Source: Streptomyces sp. SID12501
Lineage (GTDB): Bacteria; Actinomycetota; Actinomycetes; Streptomycetales; Streptomycetaceae
DNA: 64,000 nucleotides
Direction: 5' to 3'
Assembly (NCBI RefSeq): GCF_010550245.1
Contig: NZ_JAAGLU010000019.1
Location: 62,001 to 126,000, forward strand
This document shows positions 52,076-60,843 of this stretch, piece after piece. The notes below the pieces were generated by a model. The model saw nothing but the letters and a program-made list of their open reading frames with translations. It made no database searches and was not told the origin of the DNA. Each line of letters starts with the position of its first letter. Within the stretch, counting starts at the first letter, position 1. The translations under genes and the position numbers were made by a program.

Positions 52076-52448
52076 GAGCACAACGAGTTCCTCTGTTCCG
52101 GTGGCGCCGTCACGAGCGTGCCCGGCGGAAGGACTGTCGATGGCGAACAAACCGCCGTCCTTCTGTGCCTGACCTGCGGTGAAGAGTGCGTGGGCATCTG
52201 CAGTTACTGCGACCGCGCCGTTACCGGCTTCGGGAAAAGTTCTCAGTGGAATCCCGGGCCGAGAGGATGCTCCTCGCGCGGCGCTCGCTGCACAAGCAGT
52301 CCCAGTAACTGGAGGCCCTCGCTTGCCTGACGATCCATCACGCAAGTCAGCCTCCGATGAGCATGAGGTCCGAGACAGCCTTCTGTACGTGCTCCTGCTC
52401 GCGCGGCGCACGATGTCATGAAAGGTCTTCGAGTCCAAGGCATGCCGA
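52076..52448. other. Gap between IS remnant and panD
   Basis: About 370 bp. One frame contains a cysteine-rich stretch (LLCLTCGEECVGICSYCDRA, near 52160-52220), but it has no start signal and I do not recognise it. Probably decayed sequence at the junction of the accessory region. Confidence 0.35.
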
Positions 52449-52513
52449 TGTACAGTGAATGACGCCCTTGACCTGCAGAAAGCAGGCAGGGAGCCGTCTT
52501 CCAGGAGTCCAAA

Positions 52514-52933
52514 GTGCTGCGTACTCTGTTCAAGTCCAAGATCCACCGCGCCACCGTCACCCAGGCCGACCTGCACTACGTCGGCTCCGTGACCATCGAC
52601 GCCGACCTCCTCGACGCCGCCGACCTGCTGCCCGGCGAGCTCGTGCACATCGTCGACATCACCAACGGCGCCCGGCTGGAGACATACGTCATCGAGGGCG
52701 AGCGGGGGTCCGGTGTCGTCGGGATCAACGGGGCGGCGGCCCATCTCGTCCACCCCGGAGATCTGGTGATCATCATCAGTTACGCTCAGGTGACCGACGC
52801 CGAGGCGCGGGCGCTGCGGCCGAAGGTGGTCCACGTGGACCACGGCAACCGCGTCGTGGCGCTGGGCGCCGACCCGGCCGAGCCGGTGCCGGGGTCGGAC
52901 CAGGAGCGCAGCCCGCAGGCGCTCACGGTCTGA
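52514..52933 (+). CDS. panD: Aspartate 1-decarboxylase (pyruvoyl enzyme)
   Basis: 139 aa with a GTG start. Converts L-aspartate to beta-alanine for pantothenate and CoA synthesis. Gly24-Ser25 (HYVGSVTID) is the self-cleavage site that makes the pyruvoyl group; Lys9, Tyr22, the R-ETYVI-GERGSG region and NGAAAHLVHPGDLVIIISY are all present. Its upstream ~65 bp and first ~10 codons are matched by the relic at 11421-11530. Followed by a GNAT gene, 61 bp later. Confidence 0.93.
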   Translation: MLRTLFKSKIHRATVTQADLHYVGSVTIDADLLDAADLLPGELVHIVDITNGARLETYVIEGERGSGVVGINGAAAHLVHPGDLVIIISYAQVTDAEARALRPKVVHVDHGNRVVALGADPAEPVPGSDQERSPQALTV

Positions 52934-52994
52934 CCGTCCGGCGAGCCGGCCAGCCGGGGCGTCCGATGATGCGACGACCCGACGAGGAGTGTCC

Positions 52995-53339
52995 ATGAGT
53001 GACATCGAGATCCGCGACGACCGGACGGCAGGCCGCCTGGAGGCGGTGGCGGCGGGGGAGGTTGTGGGCCACATCGCGTACTTCGTGCTGGCCGCGCGGG
53101 GACGCGCGCTGGTCCCCGTCCACACGATCGTCGAGCCGGCACACGAGGGAAAGGGCATCGCGGGCTCACTGGCCCGTGAGCTGTACCTCATGGCCGCCCG
53201 CGAGGGCATCGTCGTGGCCCCCCTCTGCCCGTACGTCGTGAAGTGGGCCGAGCGTCACCCCGCCGAGGCCCCGGCGGCGGACCCCCAGCTTCTCCGTGCC
53301 GCCAAGGAGTGGCTCGTGGCGAACCCCGACCGCTTCTGA
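52995..53339 (+). CDS. YjdJ/NATD1-type GNAT domain protein
   Basis: 114 aa. The ATG at 52995 has a GGAG RBS. GEVVGHIAYFVLAARGRALV, HTIVEPAHEGKGIAGSLARE and APLCPYVVKWAERHPA are diagnostic of the small acetyltransferase family YjdJ (PF14542), with the CoA-binding Q/G-x-G-x-G/A replaced by GKGIAG. The acetylated target is unknown. Between panD and a racemase-like gene, in one direction. Confidence 0.83.
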   Translation: MSDIEIRDDRTAGRLEAVAAGEVVGHIAYFVLAARGRALVPVHTIVEPAHEGKGIAGSLARELYLMAAREGIVVAPLCPYVVKWAERHPAEAPAADPQLLRAAKEWLVANPDRF

Positions 53340-53365
53340 CGTCCGACAAGAGGACTCACCGCACC

Positions 53366-54007
53366 GTGCTCGCCCTTCTGCACACCTCGCCCGTGCACGT
53401 CCCGGTGTTCGACGCCCTGCGCGACGAGGACCACCAGGGCCTGGAACTCGCCCACTTCGTCCAGGAGGACCTGCTGACCAGGGCCCGGGCCGACGGACCC
53501 GACGCCGTGGCCGGTGACGTCCGGGCCGTCCTGGAGCAGGCCGTCGCCGGCGGCGCCGCCGCCGTGCTCTGCACCTGCTCCTCCATCGGCGGTGTCGCGG
53601 AGGCGGCCGCCGCGGAGGTCGGGGTGCCCGTGCTGCGGGTCGACCGCCCGATGGCCGCCGCCGCGGTGGCCATCGGCCCGAGGGTGGTCGTCGTCGCGAC
53701 CTCGGAGAGCACGTTCGGGCCCACGGTGGCCCTCGTCGAGGAGGAGGCGCGCCGCGCCGGGCTCCCCGCCGACGTACGGAAGCTGTTCGTGGACGGCGCC
53801 TGGGCCCTCTTCCAGGCGGGCGACACGGAGGGCTATGTCCGTTCGGTGGCCGATGCGGTGGACTCGGTCCCCGGTGACAGCGCCGACGCGATCATCCTCG
53901 CCCAGGCCTCCATGACCCCGGCGCAGTCGCTGACGACCACCGCGTTGCCGGTGCTGTCCAGCCCCCGCCCGGGACTGGCGGCGGGCGCGGCGGTCGCACG
54001 GGCGTAG
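53366..54007 (+). CDS. Asp/Glu/hydantoin racemase-like protein
   Basis: 213 aa from the GTG at 53366, after an AAGAGGA RBS. VLALLHTSPVHVPVFDALRD, AAAVLCTCSSIGGVAEAA (catalytic-type Cys in CTCSS), VVVVATSESTFGPTVALVEE and IILAQASMTPA match the Asp/Glu racemase superfamily. The second catalytic Cys is replaced by Ala/Ser (LAQASM), so it may be a one-Cys member such as a decarboxylase- or isomerase-like protein. Adjacent to panD, hinting at aspartate metabolism. Confidence 0.75.
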   Translation: MLALLHTSPVHVPVFDALRDEDHQGLELAHFVQEDLLTRARADGPDAVAGDVRAVLEQAVAGGAAAVLCTCSSIGGVAEAAAAEVGVPVLRVDRPMAAAAVAIGPRVVVVATSESTFGPTVALVEEEARRAGLPADVRKLFVDGAWALFQAGDTEGYVRSVADAVDSVPGDSADAIILAQASMTPAQSLTTTALPVLSSPRPGLAAGAAVARA

Positions 54008-54099
54008 CGCGACGGAGTGAACGGAGCGAGTGGGGGCGCGTGCGCCGGGTACGCGGGGGAGAAGTCCAGAGCCGACGAACCCACTGGCGGGAGGACACA

Positions 54100-54333
54100 G
54101 TGACGCAACCGGACCCGTATCCCCACCCCGTACCGCCGGGCCCCACCCCCGGCCCCTTCCCGACCCCGGGCCCCGCCCCGGAACCACCGATCCCCGGCCC
54201 GACTCCACCACCGCCGGGCCCCGATCCGGAACCACCGACCCCGACGCCACCGGGCCCCGCTCCGTCCCCCATCCCGCAGCCTCCGGGCCCCGAGCCGATC
54301 CCCGACCCCGAACCGGGCCCACCGCTGACCTGA
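54100..54333 (+). CDS. Proline-rich small protein
   Basis: 77 aa. The GTG has a GGGAGG RBS. Almost entirely P/G/T/E repeats (PGPTPGPFPTPGP, PEPPTPTPPGP, PDPEPGPPLT). No signal peptide. Similar tiny proline-rich proteins exist in Streptomyces without known role. The 3' end lies in a partial tandem duplication. Confidence 0.5.
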   Translation: MTQPDPYPHPVPPGPTPGPFPTPGPAPEPPIPGPTPPPPGPDPEPPTPTPPGPAPSPIPQPPGPEPIPDPEPGPPLT

Positions 54334-54527
54334 AGCGGCAACGAGGCGGTAACGCCAGGAGGCGGCCGGGAAACCCCACCGCCCACCGTCACCCCGTACC
54401 GCCGACGGGAAGCCGGACCCCGATCTCGAACCGGGCCCGCCGCTGCTCTGAAGCCGGGCAGGGACTGTAACGCCAGGTGGGGCGGCCGGGAAATCCGGCC
54501 GCCCCACCATCACTCCGTACCGTCGGA
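54301..54527. repeat. Imperfect ~105-bp tandem duplication
   Basis: 54301-54404 and 54416-54527 share gaaccgggccc-ccgctg, taacgccagg, ggcggccgggaaa and ccgtaccg blocks in order. The duplication includes the end of the proline-rich reading frame and its terminator-like hairpin. Confidence 0.65.
54478..54506. terminator. Hairpin terminator between convergent genes
   Basis: 12-bp perfect stem tggggcggccgg / ccggccgcccca with a 5-nt loop, just downstream of the gnd stop (minus strand) and of the panD-racemase-proline-rich run. Confidence 0.7.
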
Positions 54528-54534
54528 GGCCGTC

Positions 54535-55974
54535 TCAGCCGGTGATCTCCGACCGGTCGCCGCCCCACAGGGTGTGGAACGCGCCCTCGCGGTCCGTGCG
54601 GCGGTAGGTGTGCGCGCCGAAGAAGTCCCGCTGGCCCTGGGTCAGCGCGGCCGGGAGGCGCTCCGCGCGCAGCGCGTCGTAGTACGCGAGGGCCGCGCCG
54701 AAGCCCGGCGTCGGGACACCCTGACGGGTCGCCGCGACCAGCACCTCGCGCCAGTCGTCCTGCGCCGCCGCGATCTCCTGCGCGAACGTGTCGTCGGACA
54801 GCAGGCTGGGCAGGTCCGCCCGCGCGTCGTACGCGGCGCGGATACGGTCCAGGAAGGCCGCCCGGATGATGCAGCCGCCGCGCCAGAGGGCGGAGACGGC
54901 ACCCAGGTCGATGTCCCAGCCGTACTCCGCGCCGCCCGCCGCGATCTCGTGGAAGCCCTGCGTGTACGACACGATCTTCGACGCGTACAGCGCCTGCTCG
55001 ACGCGGTCGGCGAAGGCCGCCGCCTCCGACTCGCCCAGCGGGGTCGCCTTCGGGCCGGCCAGCCCGCGCGAGGCCTCGCGCAGCGCCGCGTGGCCGGAGA
55101 GGGAGCGGGCGAAGACCGCCTCGGCGATGCCCGACACCGGCACGCCCAGGTCGAGGGCGATCTGGACGGTCCAGCGGCCGGTGCCCTTCTGCTCGGCCTG
55201 GTCCACCACCACGTCCACGAACGGCTTGCCCGTCGCCGCGTCCACGTGCGACAGCACCTCGGCGGTGATCTCGATCAGGTAGGAGTCGAGACGGCCCGTG
55301 TTCCAGGTGCGGAAGATGTCGGCGATCTGCGCGGGGGAGTACCCGGCGACATCGCGCAGCAACTGGTACGCCTCGCCGATCAGCTGCATGTCGGCGTACT
55401 CGATGCCGTTGTGGACCATCTTCACGAAGTGCCCGGCGCCGTCCGGACCCACGTGCGACACACAGGGGGTGCCGTCCTCCGCCTTCGCGGAGATCTTCTC
55501 CAGCATCGGACCGAGCGAGTCGTACGACTCGACCGGACCGCCCGGCATGATGCTCGGGCCGAGCAGCGCGCCCTCCTCGCCGCCGGAGACGCCCATGCCG
55601 ACGAAGTGGATGCCCTGCTCGCGCAGGTCGCGCTCGCGGCGCCGGGTGTCGGCGAAGTGCGCGTTGCCGCCGTCGATGATCATGTCGCCGGGCTCCAGGA
55701 GCGGGGCGAACTCCTGGATCACCGCGTCGGTCGGGTCACCGGCCTTCACCATGACGACCAGGCGGCGCGGCCGTTCCAGCGCGGCCACGAACTCCTTGGC
55801 GGTGTCGGCCGCGACGAAGTCGCCCTCGGTCCCGAACTCCTCGACCAGAGCGTGCGTACGCGCCGCAGTCCGGTTGTGCAGCGCGACCGTGTAGCCGTTG
55901 CGCGCGAAGTTGCGGGCGAGGTTGCGGCCCATCACCGCGAGTCCCGTGACGCCGATCTGGGCTGAGTTGCTCAT
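54535..55974 (-). CDS. gnd: 6-phosphogluconate dehydrogenase, decarboxylating (NADP-type)
   Basis: 479 aa, full length for the long-chain form. AQIGVTGLAVMGRNLARNFA Rossmann motif with HNRT after beta-2 (NADP), MIIDGGNAHFADTRRRE, GMGVSGGEEGALLGPSIMPG, VGPDGAGHFVKMVHNGIEY (catalytic Lys) and KGTGRWTVQIALDLGVP; C-terminal FGAHTYRR. Third step of the oxidative pentose phosphate pathway, giving ribulose-5-phosphate and NADPH. The ATG at 55974 has an AGGAG RBS. Confidence 0.95.
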   Translation of the reverse strand: MSNSAQIGVTGLAVMGRNLARNFARNGYTVALHNRTAARTHALVEEFGTEGDFVAADTAKEFVAALERPRRLVVMVKAGDPTDAVIQEFAPLLEPGDMIIDGGNAHFADTRRRERDLREQGIHFVGMGVSGGEEGALLGPSIMPGGPVESYDSLGPMLEKISAKAEDGTPCVSHVGPDGAGHFVKMVHNGIEYADMQLIGEAYQLLRDVAGYSPAQIADIFRTWNTGRLDSYLIEITAEVLSHVDAATGKPFVDVVVDQAEQKGTGRWTVQIALDLGVPVSGIAEAVFARSLSGHAALREASRGLAGPKATPLGESEAAAFADRVEQALYASKIVSYTQGFHEIAAGGAEYGWDIDLGAVSALWRGGCIIRAAFLDRIRAAYDARADLPSLLSDDTFAQEIAAAQDDWREVLVAATRQGVPTPGFGAALAYYDALRAERLPAALTQGQRDFFGAHTYRRTDREGAFHTLWGGDRSEITG

Positions 55975-55991
55975 GCGGATGACTCCTAGTG

Positions 55992-56040
55992 GGTCCTGGA
56001 AAACGGTGGTGCCGGTAGGTCCTGGAATCGGTGGTGCCGT
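55992..56040. repeat. Short direct repeat in the gnd leader
   Basis: Two copies of ggtcctgga-a-cggtggtgccg in tandem (55992-56014 and 56018-56039) within the 5' leader of gnd. Function unknown. Confidence 0.6.
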
Positions 56041-56249
56041 ACCTGCTCGCCAGTATTGCCTTTCGGGCCATCCTGGCGTGCCGGTACGCCGACCGCACAT
56101 CCGGGCTGCCGTTCCTGCGTACGCAGATACGGACCAGAACCCCCACCTGCCTCAGCATTCACGCAATCGACCCGTATTCCTGGCCACTTCGGTCTCCCCT
56201 CGGTTTCGCCCCGGGCGAACTTCGGCCGCACAGAGGCTGGTTTGCAGTC

Positions 56250-56279
56250 TTGTCGTGGCCTGTTCACAGCGTTTACTTT
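56250..56279 (+). promoter_or_regulatory. Predicted promoter of the Rpf/LysM/M23 gene
   Basis: TTGTCG (56250-56255), 18-bp spacer, TACTTT (56274-56279), 34 bp before the ATG. I looked for the c-di-AMP (ydaO) riboswitch that precedes some Streptomyces rpf genes and did not find its conserved blocks in 55975-56313. Confidence 0.5.
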
Positions 56280-56313
56280 TACGGTTCCTGGCAACGGACG
56301 AGGGGGCTCTTCC

Positions 56314-57501
56314 ATGGCCGTACGCGGCAAGCATCGCCGGTACCAGCCGAACCGGATCAACCGGGCCTCTCTCACTGTCACCGCGGGCAGCGCCGGTATA
56401 GCGCTCCCGCTGGTCGGCGCCGGAGTGGCGGACGCGGCGGACATGGCGACCTGGAACAAGGTCGCCGCCTGCGAGTCCACGAACGACTGGAACATCAACA
56501 CCGGCAACGGGTACTACGGCGGGCTCCAGTTCAGCCAGTCCACCTGGGAGGCGTACGGCGGCACGGTCTACGCCGGGCGTGCGGATCTGGCCACCAAGGA
56601 TCAGCAGATAGCCGTGGCTGAGAAGGTGCTCAAGGCACAGGGCCCCGGCGCCTGGCCCACCTGCTCGGTCCGCGCCGGCCTCACCCGGGGCGGGGACACC
56701 CCCGACATCAACCCCTCCGGCAAGTCCGGCAGCTCCGCCAAAGCGGGCGACTCGGAACGGAAGTCCCAGCGGACCGTCCGTGACGTGAAACCGCAGACCA
56801 CGCCCCAGTCCCAGGCGGGCACCGCCGAGATGTACACCGTCGTGCACGGCGACACCCTCTCCGGCATCGCCGACGACAGCGACGTCCGGGGCGGCTGGCA
56901 GCGCCTCTACGCCGCCAACCGCACGACGATCGGCACCGATCCGGACCTGATAGTCCCCGGCCAGCGGCTGAACCTCCGTACGAAGGCCGCACCGCACGCC
57001 CCCGCCACCGCCGAACCCGCCCGCAAGTCCCGGACGGAGAAGGCCCCCTCGCACACCGCCGAGAAGGCCGCCACCAAGGCCCCCCGCACCACGACCACCA
57101 CGCTCACCGCGCCCGTGAGCGCCACGACCGGGACGCCCTACCACAAGGCGGGTTCCTCCTGGTCGAAGGGCTACCACACGGGCGTCGACTTCCCGGTGCC
57201 CACCGGTACCTCCGTGAAGGCGATCGGTGTGGGTGAGGTCGTCGACGCGGGCTGGGGCGGGTCCTTCGGGTACCAGGTGGTGATCCGGCACGCCGACGGG
57301 CGCTACTCGCAGTACGCGCACCTGTCCGCGATCTCCGTCCGGGCCGGACAGTCGGTGTCCGCCGGGCAGCGCATCGGGCGCTCCGGTTCCACGGGCAACA
57401 GCACGGGCCCGCATCTGCACTTCGAGGTGCGGACGGGACCCGGCTTCGGCAGCGACATCGACCCGCTGGCCTATCTCAGGGCCGGCGGCGTCAGGATTTG
57501 A
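56314..57501 (+). CDS. Secreted Rpf-like transglycosylase / LysM / M23 peptidase
   Basis: 395 aa. Signal peptide residues 1-42 (RINRASLTVTAGSAGIALPL to GVADAA). Transglycosylase/Rpf domain ~43-120: WNKVAACESTNDWNINTGNG (Glu catalytic) and YYGGLQFSQSTWEAYGG. LysM ~170-225: YTVVHGDTLSGIADD and LIVPGQRLNL. A Thr/Lys-rich linker, then M23 ~275-395: GYHTGVDFPVPTG (HxxxD), YAHLSAI, and GPHLHFEVR (HxH zinc ligand). Remodels peptidoglycan, probably in spore resuscitation or growth. Its end overlaps the convergent transporter gene by 11 bp. Confidence 0.92.
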   Translation: MAVRGKHRRYQPNRINRASLTVTAGSAGIALPLVGAGVADAADMATWNKVAACESTNDWNINTGNGYYGGLQFSQSTWEAYGGTVYAGRADLATKDQQIAVAEKVLKAQGPGAWPTCSVRAGLTRGGDTPDINPSGKSGSSAKAGDSERKSQRTVRDVKPQTTPQSQAGTAEMYTVVHGDTLSGIADDSDVRGGWQRLYAANRTTIGTDPDLIVPGQRLNLRTKAAPHAPATAEPARKSRTEKAPSHTAEKAATKAPRTTTTTLTAPVSATTGTPYHKAGSSWSKGYHTGVDFPVPTGTSVKAIGVGEVVDAGWGGSFGYQVVIRHADGRYSQYAHLSAISVRAGQSVSAGQRIGRSGSTGNSTGPHLHFEVRTGPGFGSDIDPLAYLRAGGVRI

Positions 57502-58624
57502 CCCGCATGCGGTGCCGGTCGCGGGCGGACATCGGAATCGGGATCGACACGTAGGGGATGCCGTAGAAAGCCCCGTAGGGAATGGGCTCCTCGTCGAACA
57601 CGTCCCGCACGGTCACCGGCGCCGGTGCCGCCGCGGCGGCCAGGACCGGCTGGGCGGGCTCCTCGCTCACCGCCGGCGTCTCCTCGTGCTCCTCGGTACC
57701 GGATCCGGCCGGTTCCGGTACCGAGGGTGCCGAAGGAACGGCAACAGGGGAAGCAGGGGCAGGAAAGGCGGAGGGCAGAGCGTCTGTGTGCGTGGCGTGC
57801 TGCAGGCGCTCCGTGGTGAGCAGGATCAGGCCGCCCGCCGCGACCACACCGCAGCTCAGCGCGAGGATGGTGCCCGTGGTGCCGTACCGGAACGTCTCGC
57901 CGAACATCGTGATGCCGACCGCCGCCGCCACCACCGGGTTCACGACCGTCAGCGTCGCGAGCGGCGCCGTGAGGCCGCCGCCCCGGTAGGCCGCCTGCGA
58001 GAGCAGCAGCCCGGAGACACCGAGTACCGCGATCAACGCCAGTGAGGGCACATCCGCGACCGTGAGGCCGCCGGACCAGTCCACGGCGACCACCTTCGTG
58101 AACACCGACGACATACCGAAGGCGATACCGGACGCGATGGCCAGCAGGGTGCTGCGCACCGCCGGGTGCCGGTGCGCGGCACGCCCCGCCACCATCAGCG
58201 CCACCACCGCGGAGCCGGTGACCACGGCCAGCAGCACCCGCTCGGTGGTGCCCATGGACTGTGCCTCGGACGTGCCGACCAGGGACAACAGGCCCGCGAG
58301 TCCGAGCGTCGCCATGATCGCGCCGCGCCAGGCCGCCGCCCCGGCCTTGCGGCCTACGAACATCGCCGCCATCGGCAGCGCGAACACGATGGTCAGGGCA
58401 CCCATCGGCTGGACGACGCTCAGCGGCCCGAACGCCAGCGCCACCACGTGCAGCACTCCGCCGAAGCCGTTCAACGCCACGGCGGCCCACCAGACCGGCC
58501 TGCGCATCGGCGCATAGGACGGGCCGTGCCCGGAGTCCGCGACCCGCTCCTGCACGATCGCCCCGCCCGCGTAGGCGACAGCGGAGACGAGCGACAGCAG
58601 GATGGACAACGCGAGGGCGCTCAT
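57491..58624 (-). CDS. DMT (EamA/NIPA-like) multidrug-type transporter
   Basis: 377 aa. The ATG at 58624 has a GAGG RBS. About nine to ten TM helices from SILLSLVSAVAYAGGAIVQE to GVVAAGGLILLTTERL (residue ~285), with VLHVVALAFGPLSVVQPMGA and VNPVVAAAVGITMFGETFRY marking two EamA repeats. A ~90-residue acidic, Pro/Ala-rich cytoplasmic tail follows, ending in a basic RDRHRMRVKS. Substrate unknown. Confidence 0.83.
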   Translation of the reverse strand: MSALALSILLSLVSAVAYAGGAIVQERVADSGHGPSYAPMRRPVWWAAVALNGFGGVLHVVALAFGPLSVVQPMGALTIVFALPMAAMFVGRKAGAAAWRGAIMATLGLAGLLSLVGTSEAQSMGTTERVLLAVVTGSAVVALMVAGRAAHRHPAVRSTLLAIASGIAFGMSSVFTKVVAVDWSGGLTVADVPSLALIAVLGVSGLLLSQAAYRGGGLTAPLATLTVVNPVVAAAVGITMFGETFRYGTTGTILALSCGVVAAGGLILLTTERLQHATHTDALPSAFPAPASPVAVPSAPSVPEPAGSGTEEHEETPAVSEEPAQPVLAAAAAPAPVTVRDVFDEEPIPYGAFYGIPYVSIPIPMSARDRHRMRVKS

Positions 58625-58779
58625 GAGCAACTCCTCTGCGTGCGGCGGGGGCGCGGCGAACGATCGGCTTCCATGGTGACTACGATCCCCCCTCGCGGGC
58701 GCCGCCGCGTCGTACCAGAGCATCCATTGGGTCCTACTGCCGATGGAGTACGCCGGGCTCCACGTCCTCCCCAGGGTGG

Positions 58780-59583
58780 GTGACGCGGGGACGGAGCTGC
58801 TGCTCTCGGCTACTGCCCGAACTGGTACTACTGCCTCTCGTGGACCTCGACCCCGATCTCGCGGCGCTCCGACCGCTCGGCGGCTTCTTCGTACTACGCA
58901 CGGCCGGAGCCCCCGCCGACCCACCGCCGACACTCGCGCAGGCGTACGCCCATCGCGGCGAGGATGTTTACGCGGATTCCATAACTTTTCGCGTCCGAAC
59001 GGTCGCGGATCGTATTCACGCCCCTGAGCTGCGGGTTTCCGCGTCGATCGCCCAACAGGCGCTCGCGGCCCGTCTGTGGTCCGTCGCCCTCGGCTGCGCC
59101 GTTCTGTACGGCAGCGTCCCCGACCTCGATCCCCGCCTGCTCCACTGGGACCCCGCAGCGAGCGCCCCCGACGACCTGTCGCTGGCCGAGGTGCGCCCCC
59201 GGCCGGCCGACGCGGCAACGGTCGCGGACCTCGTCGTACAAGGGCATCTGGAGCCCCTCACGGCCGCCCTGCACGCCCGCTACGGCGTCGCCGAGGGCCT
59301 GCTGTGGGGCAACGCGGGCTCGGCACTGGCCGGCGCGGCCCGCGAGCTCGGCCGCTGGGCGCGCGGGGCGGGCGGGGCGGGTGCGGACGCCGGTGCGCGC
59401 GCCCACGTCCTCGCCGCCGAACTGCTCACCCACCCCCGCCTCGCCCCGACCGGCACCCTCACCGGCAGCGCCTTCCGGCGGCGCAGCTGCTGCCTCTACT
59501 ACCGGGTGCCCGGAGGCGGGATCTGCGGCGACTGCTGCTTCACCAGGGCACCATGGTCTTCCCCGAACGCCACATCTGGGTGA
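58780..59583 (+). CDS. FhuF-like (2Fe-2S) ferric iron reductase protein
   Basis: 267 aa if the GTG at 58780 is the start; the first 20 residues look unlike the family, so the true start may lie in another frame. Helical FhuF-like body with ASIAQQALAARLWSVALGC, LEPLTAALHARYGVAEGLLW and NAGSALAGAARELGR. C-terminal cluster RRSCCLYYRVPGGGICGDCC supplies the four cysteines of the unusual CC-x10-C-x2-C iron-sulfur site. Reduces ferric siderophores in the cytoplasm. Confidence 0.78.
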   Translation: MTRGRSCCSRLLPELVLLPLVDLDPDLAALRPLGGFFVLRTAGAPADPPPTLAQAYAHRGEDVYADSITFRVRTVADRIHAPELRVSASIAQQALAARLWSVALGCAVLYGSVPDLDPRLLHWDPAASAPDDLSLAEVRPRPADAATVADLVVQGHLEPLTAALHARYGVAEGLLWGNAGSALAGAARELGRWARGAGGAGADAGARAHVLAAELLTHPRLAPTGTLTGSAFRRRSCCLYYRVPGGGICGDCCFTRAPWSSPNATSG

Positions 59584-59620
59584 CCATGTGGGGACCAACC
59601 GCCGAGACAGGGAGTTTTGG

Positions 59621-60790
59621 GTGCGTGTGGGCCTGCTGACCCGGGAGTATCCGCCGGATGTGTACGGCGGTGCGGGCGTCCATGTCGAGTTCCTCGCCCG
59701 GGAGCTGGGCGCCCTCACCGACCTGGAGGTGCACTGCTGGGGCGAGGGCCGCGGAGTCGGCGTCGTCCGGCACCGGTCCTGGCCGGCGCTGGACGGGAGC
59801 AACGACGCGCTGCGTACCTTCTCCACGGACCTCTCCATCGCCGCCGCCCTCGAAGGCCGCGAACTCGTCCACTCGCACACCTGGTACGCCAACCTCGCCG
59901 GCCACTTCGCCAAGCTCCTGTACGGCATACCGCACGTGATGACCGCGCACTCCCTGGAGCCCCTGCGCCCCTGGAAGGCCGAGCAGCTCGGTGGCGGATA
60001 CGCCCTGTCGAGCTGGGCCGAGCGCACCGCCGTCGAGGCCGCCGACGCCGTGATCGCCGTGTCCGGGGCCATGCGCGAGGACATCCTCGCCTGCTACCCG
60101 GCCCTCGACCCGGCCACCGTCCATGTCGTCCACAACGGCATCGACACCAGCCTCTACCGCCCCGACCACGGCACGGACGCCCTCACCCGGATCGGTGTCG
60201 ACCCGAGCCGTCCGTACGTCCTGTTCGTCGGCCGGATCACCCGCCAGAAGGGCGTGCCCCACCTGCTGCGGGCGGTGCGGGACATCGACCCGGCGGCCCA
60301 GGTCGTGCTGTGCGCGGGCGCCCCGGACACTCCGGAGATCGACCGGGAGTTCCGCGAACTCTTCCAGGAGCTGAGCGCCGTACGCGAGGGCGTCTTCTGG
60401 ATCCCGCAGATGCTGCCGCGCCCGGACGTCATCCAGCTCCTCACACACGCCGCCGTGTTCGTCTGTCCTTCGGTGTACGAACCCTTGGGTATCGTCAACC
60501 TGGAGGCGATGGCCTGCGGAACTCCCGTCGTGGCCTCCCGGGTCGGAGGCATTCCCGAGGTGGTGGAGGACGGGAGAACCGGGGTACTGGTGTCCCTGGA
60601 CGAGGACCCGGGTGTCTTCGAGGCGGACCTCGCGCGGGCCCTGGACTCCGTCATCGGTGATCCGGAGGCCGCGCGCCGCATGGGAGACGCCGGACGGGAG
60701 CGTGCGGTGGAAGAGTTCGGCTGGGACGCCGTGGCCAGACGGACGGTAAGGCTTTATGAGGAGACCCTCAAACAAGGTCAACAGGCTTAG
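59621..60790 (+). CDS. glgA: Glycogen synthase, actinobacterial GT4 type
   Basis: 389 aa. The GTG at 59621 follows GGGAG. VGLLTREYPPDVYGGAGVHV (nucleotide loop), VHSHTWYANLAGHFAKLLYG, FVGRITRQKGVPHLLRAV, and the C-terminal SVYEPLGIVNLEAMACGTPV (E-x7-E donor motif). In actinobacteria this GT4 enzyme (GlgA/GlgM) makes alpha-1,4-glucan or maltose-1-phosphate from ADP-glucose. 53 bp upstream of glgC, whose product supplies ADP-glucose. Confidence 0.92.
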   Translation: MRVGLLTREYPPDVYGGAGVHVEFLARELGALTDLEVHCWGEGRGVGVVRHRSWPALDGSNDALRTFSTDLSIAAALEGRELVHSHTWYANLAGHFAKLLYGIPHVMTAHSLEPLRPWKAEQLGGGYALSSWAERTAVEAADAVIAVSGAMREDILACYPALDPATVHVVHNGIDTSLYRPDHGTDALTRIGVDPSRPYVLFVGRITRQKGVPHLLRAVRDIDPAAQVVLCAGAPDTPEIDREFRELFQELSAVREGVFWIPQMLPRPDVIQLLTHAAVFVCPSVYEPLGIVNLEAMACGTPVVASRVGGIPEVVEDGRTGVLVSLDEDPGVFEADLARALDSVIGDPEAARRMGDAGRERAVEEFGWDAVARRTVRLYEETLKQGQQA

Positions 60791-60843
60791 CCCGACCGGC
60801 GTACGGGAAAGCAACGTGCACAACCACGGTGAGGGGAGCGGCG

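Noticed and set aside
52022..52330. Cysteine-rich 102-codon frame as a zinc-finger gene
   Set aside because: No RBS, overlaps the IS remnant, and the context is decayed sequence.
55975..56313. ydaO/c-di-AMP riboswitch before the Rpf-like gene
   Set aside because: The conserved GGGGGAACC-type blocks are absent; only a promoter-like hexamer pair is seen.
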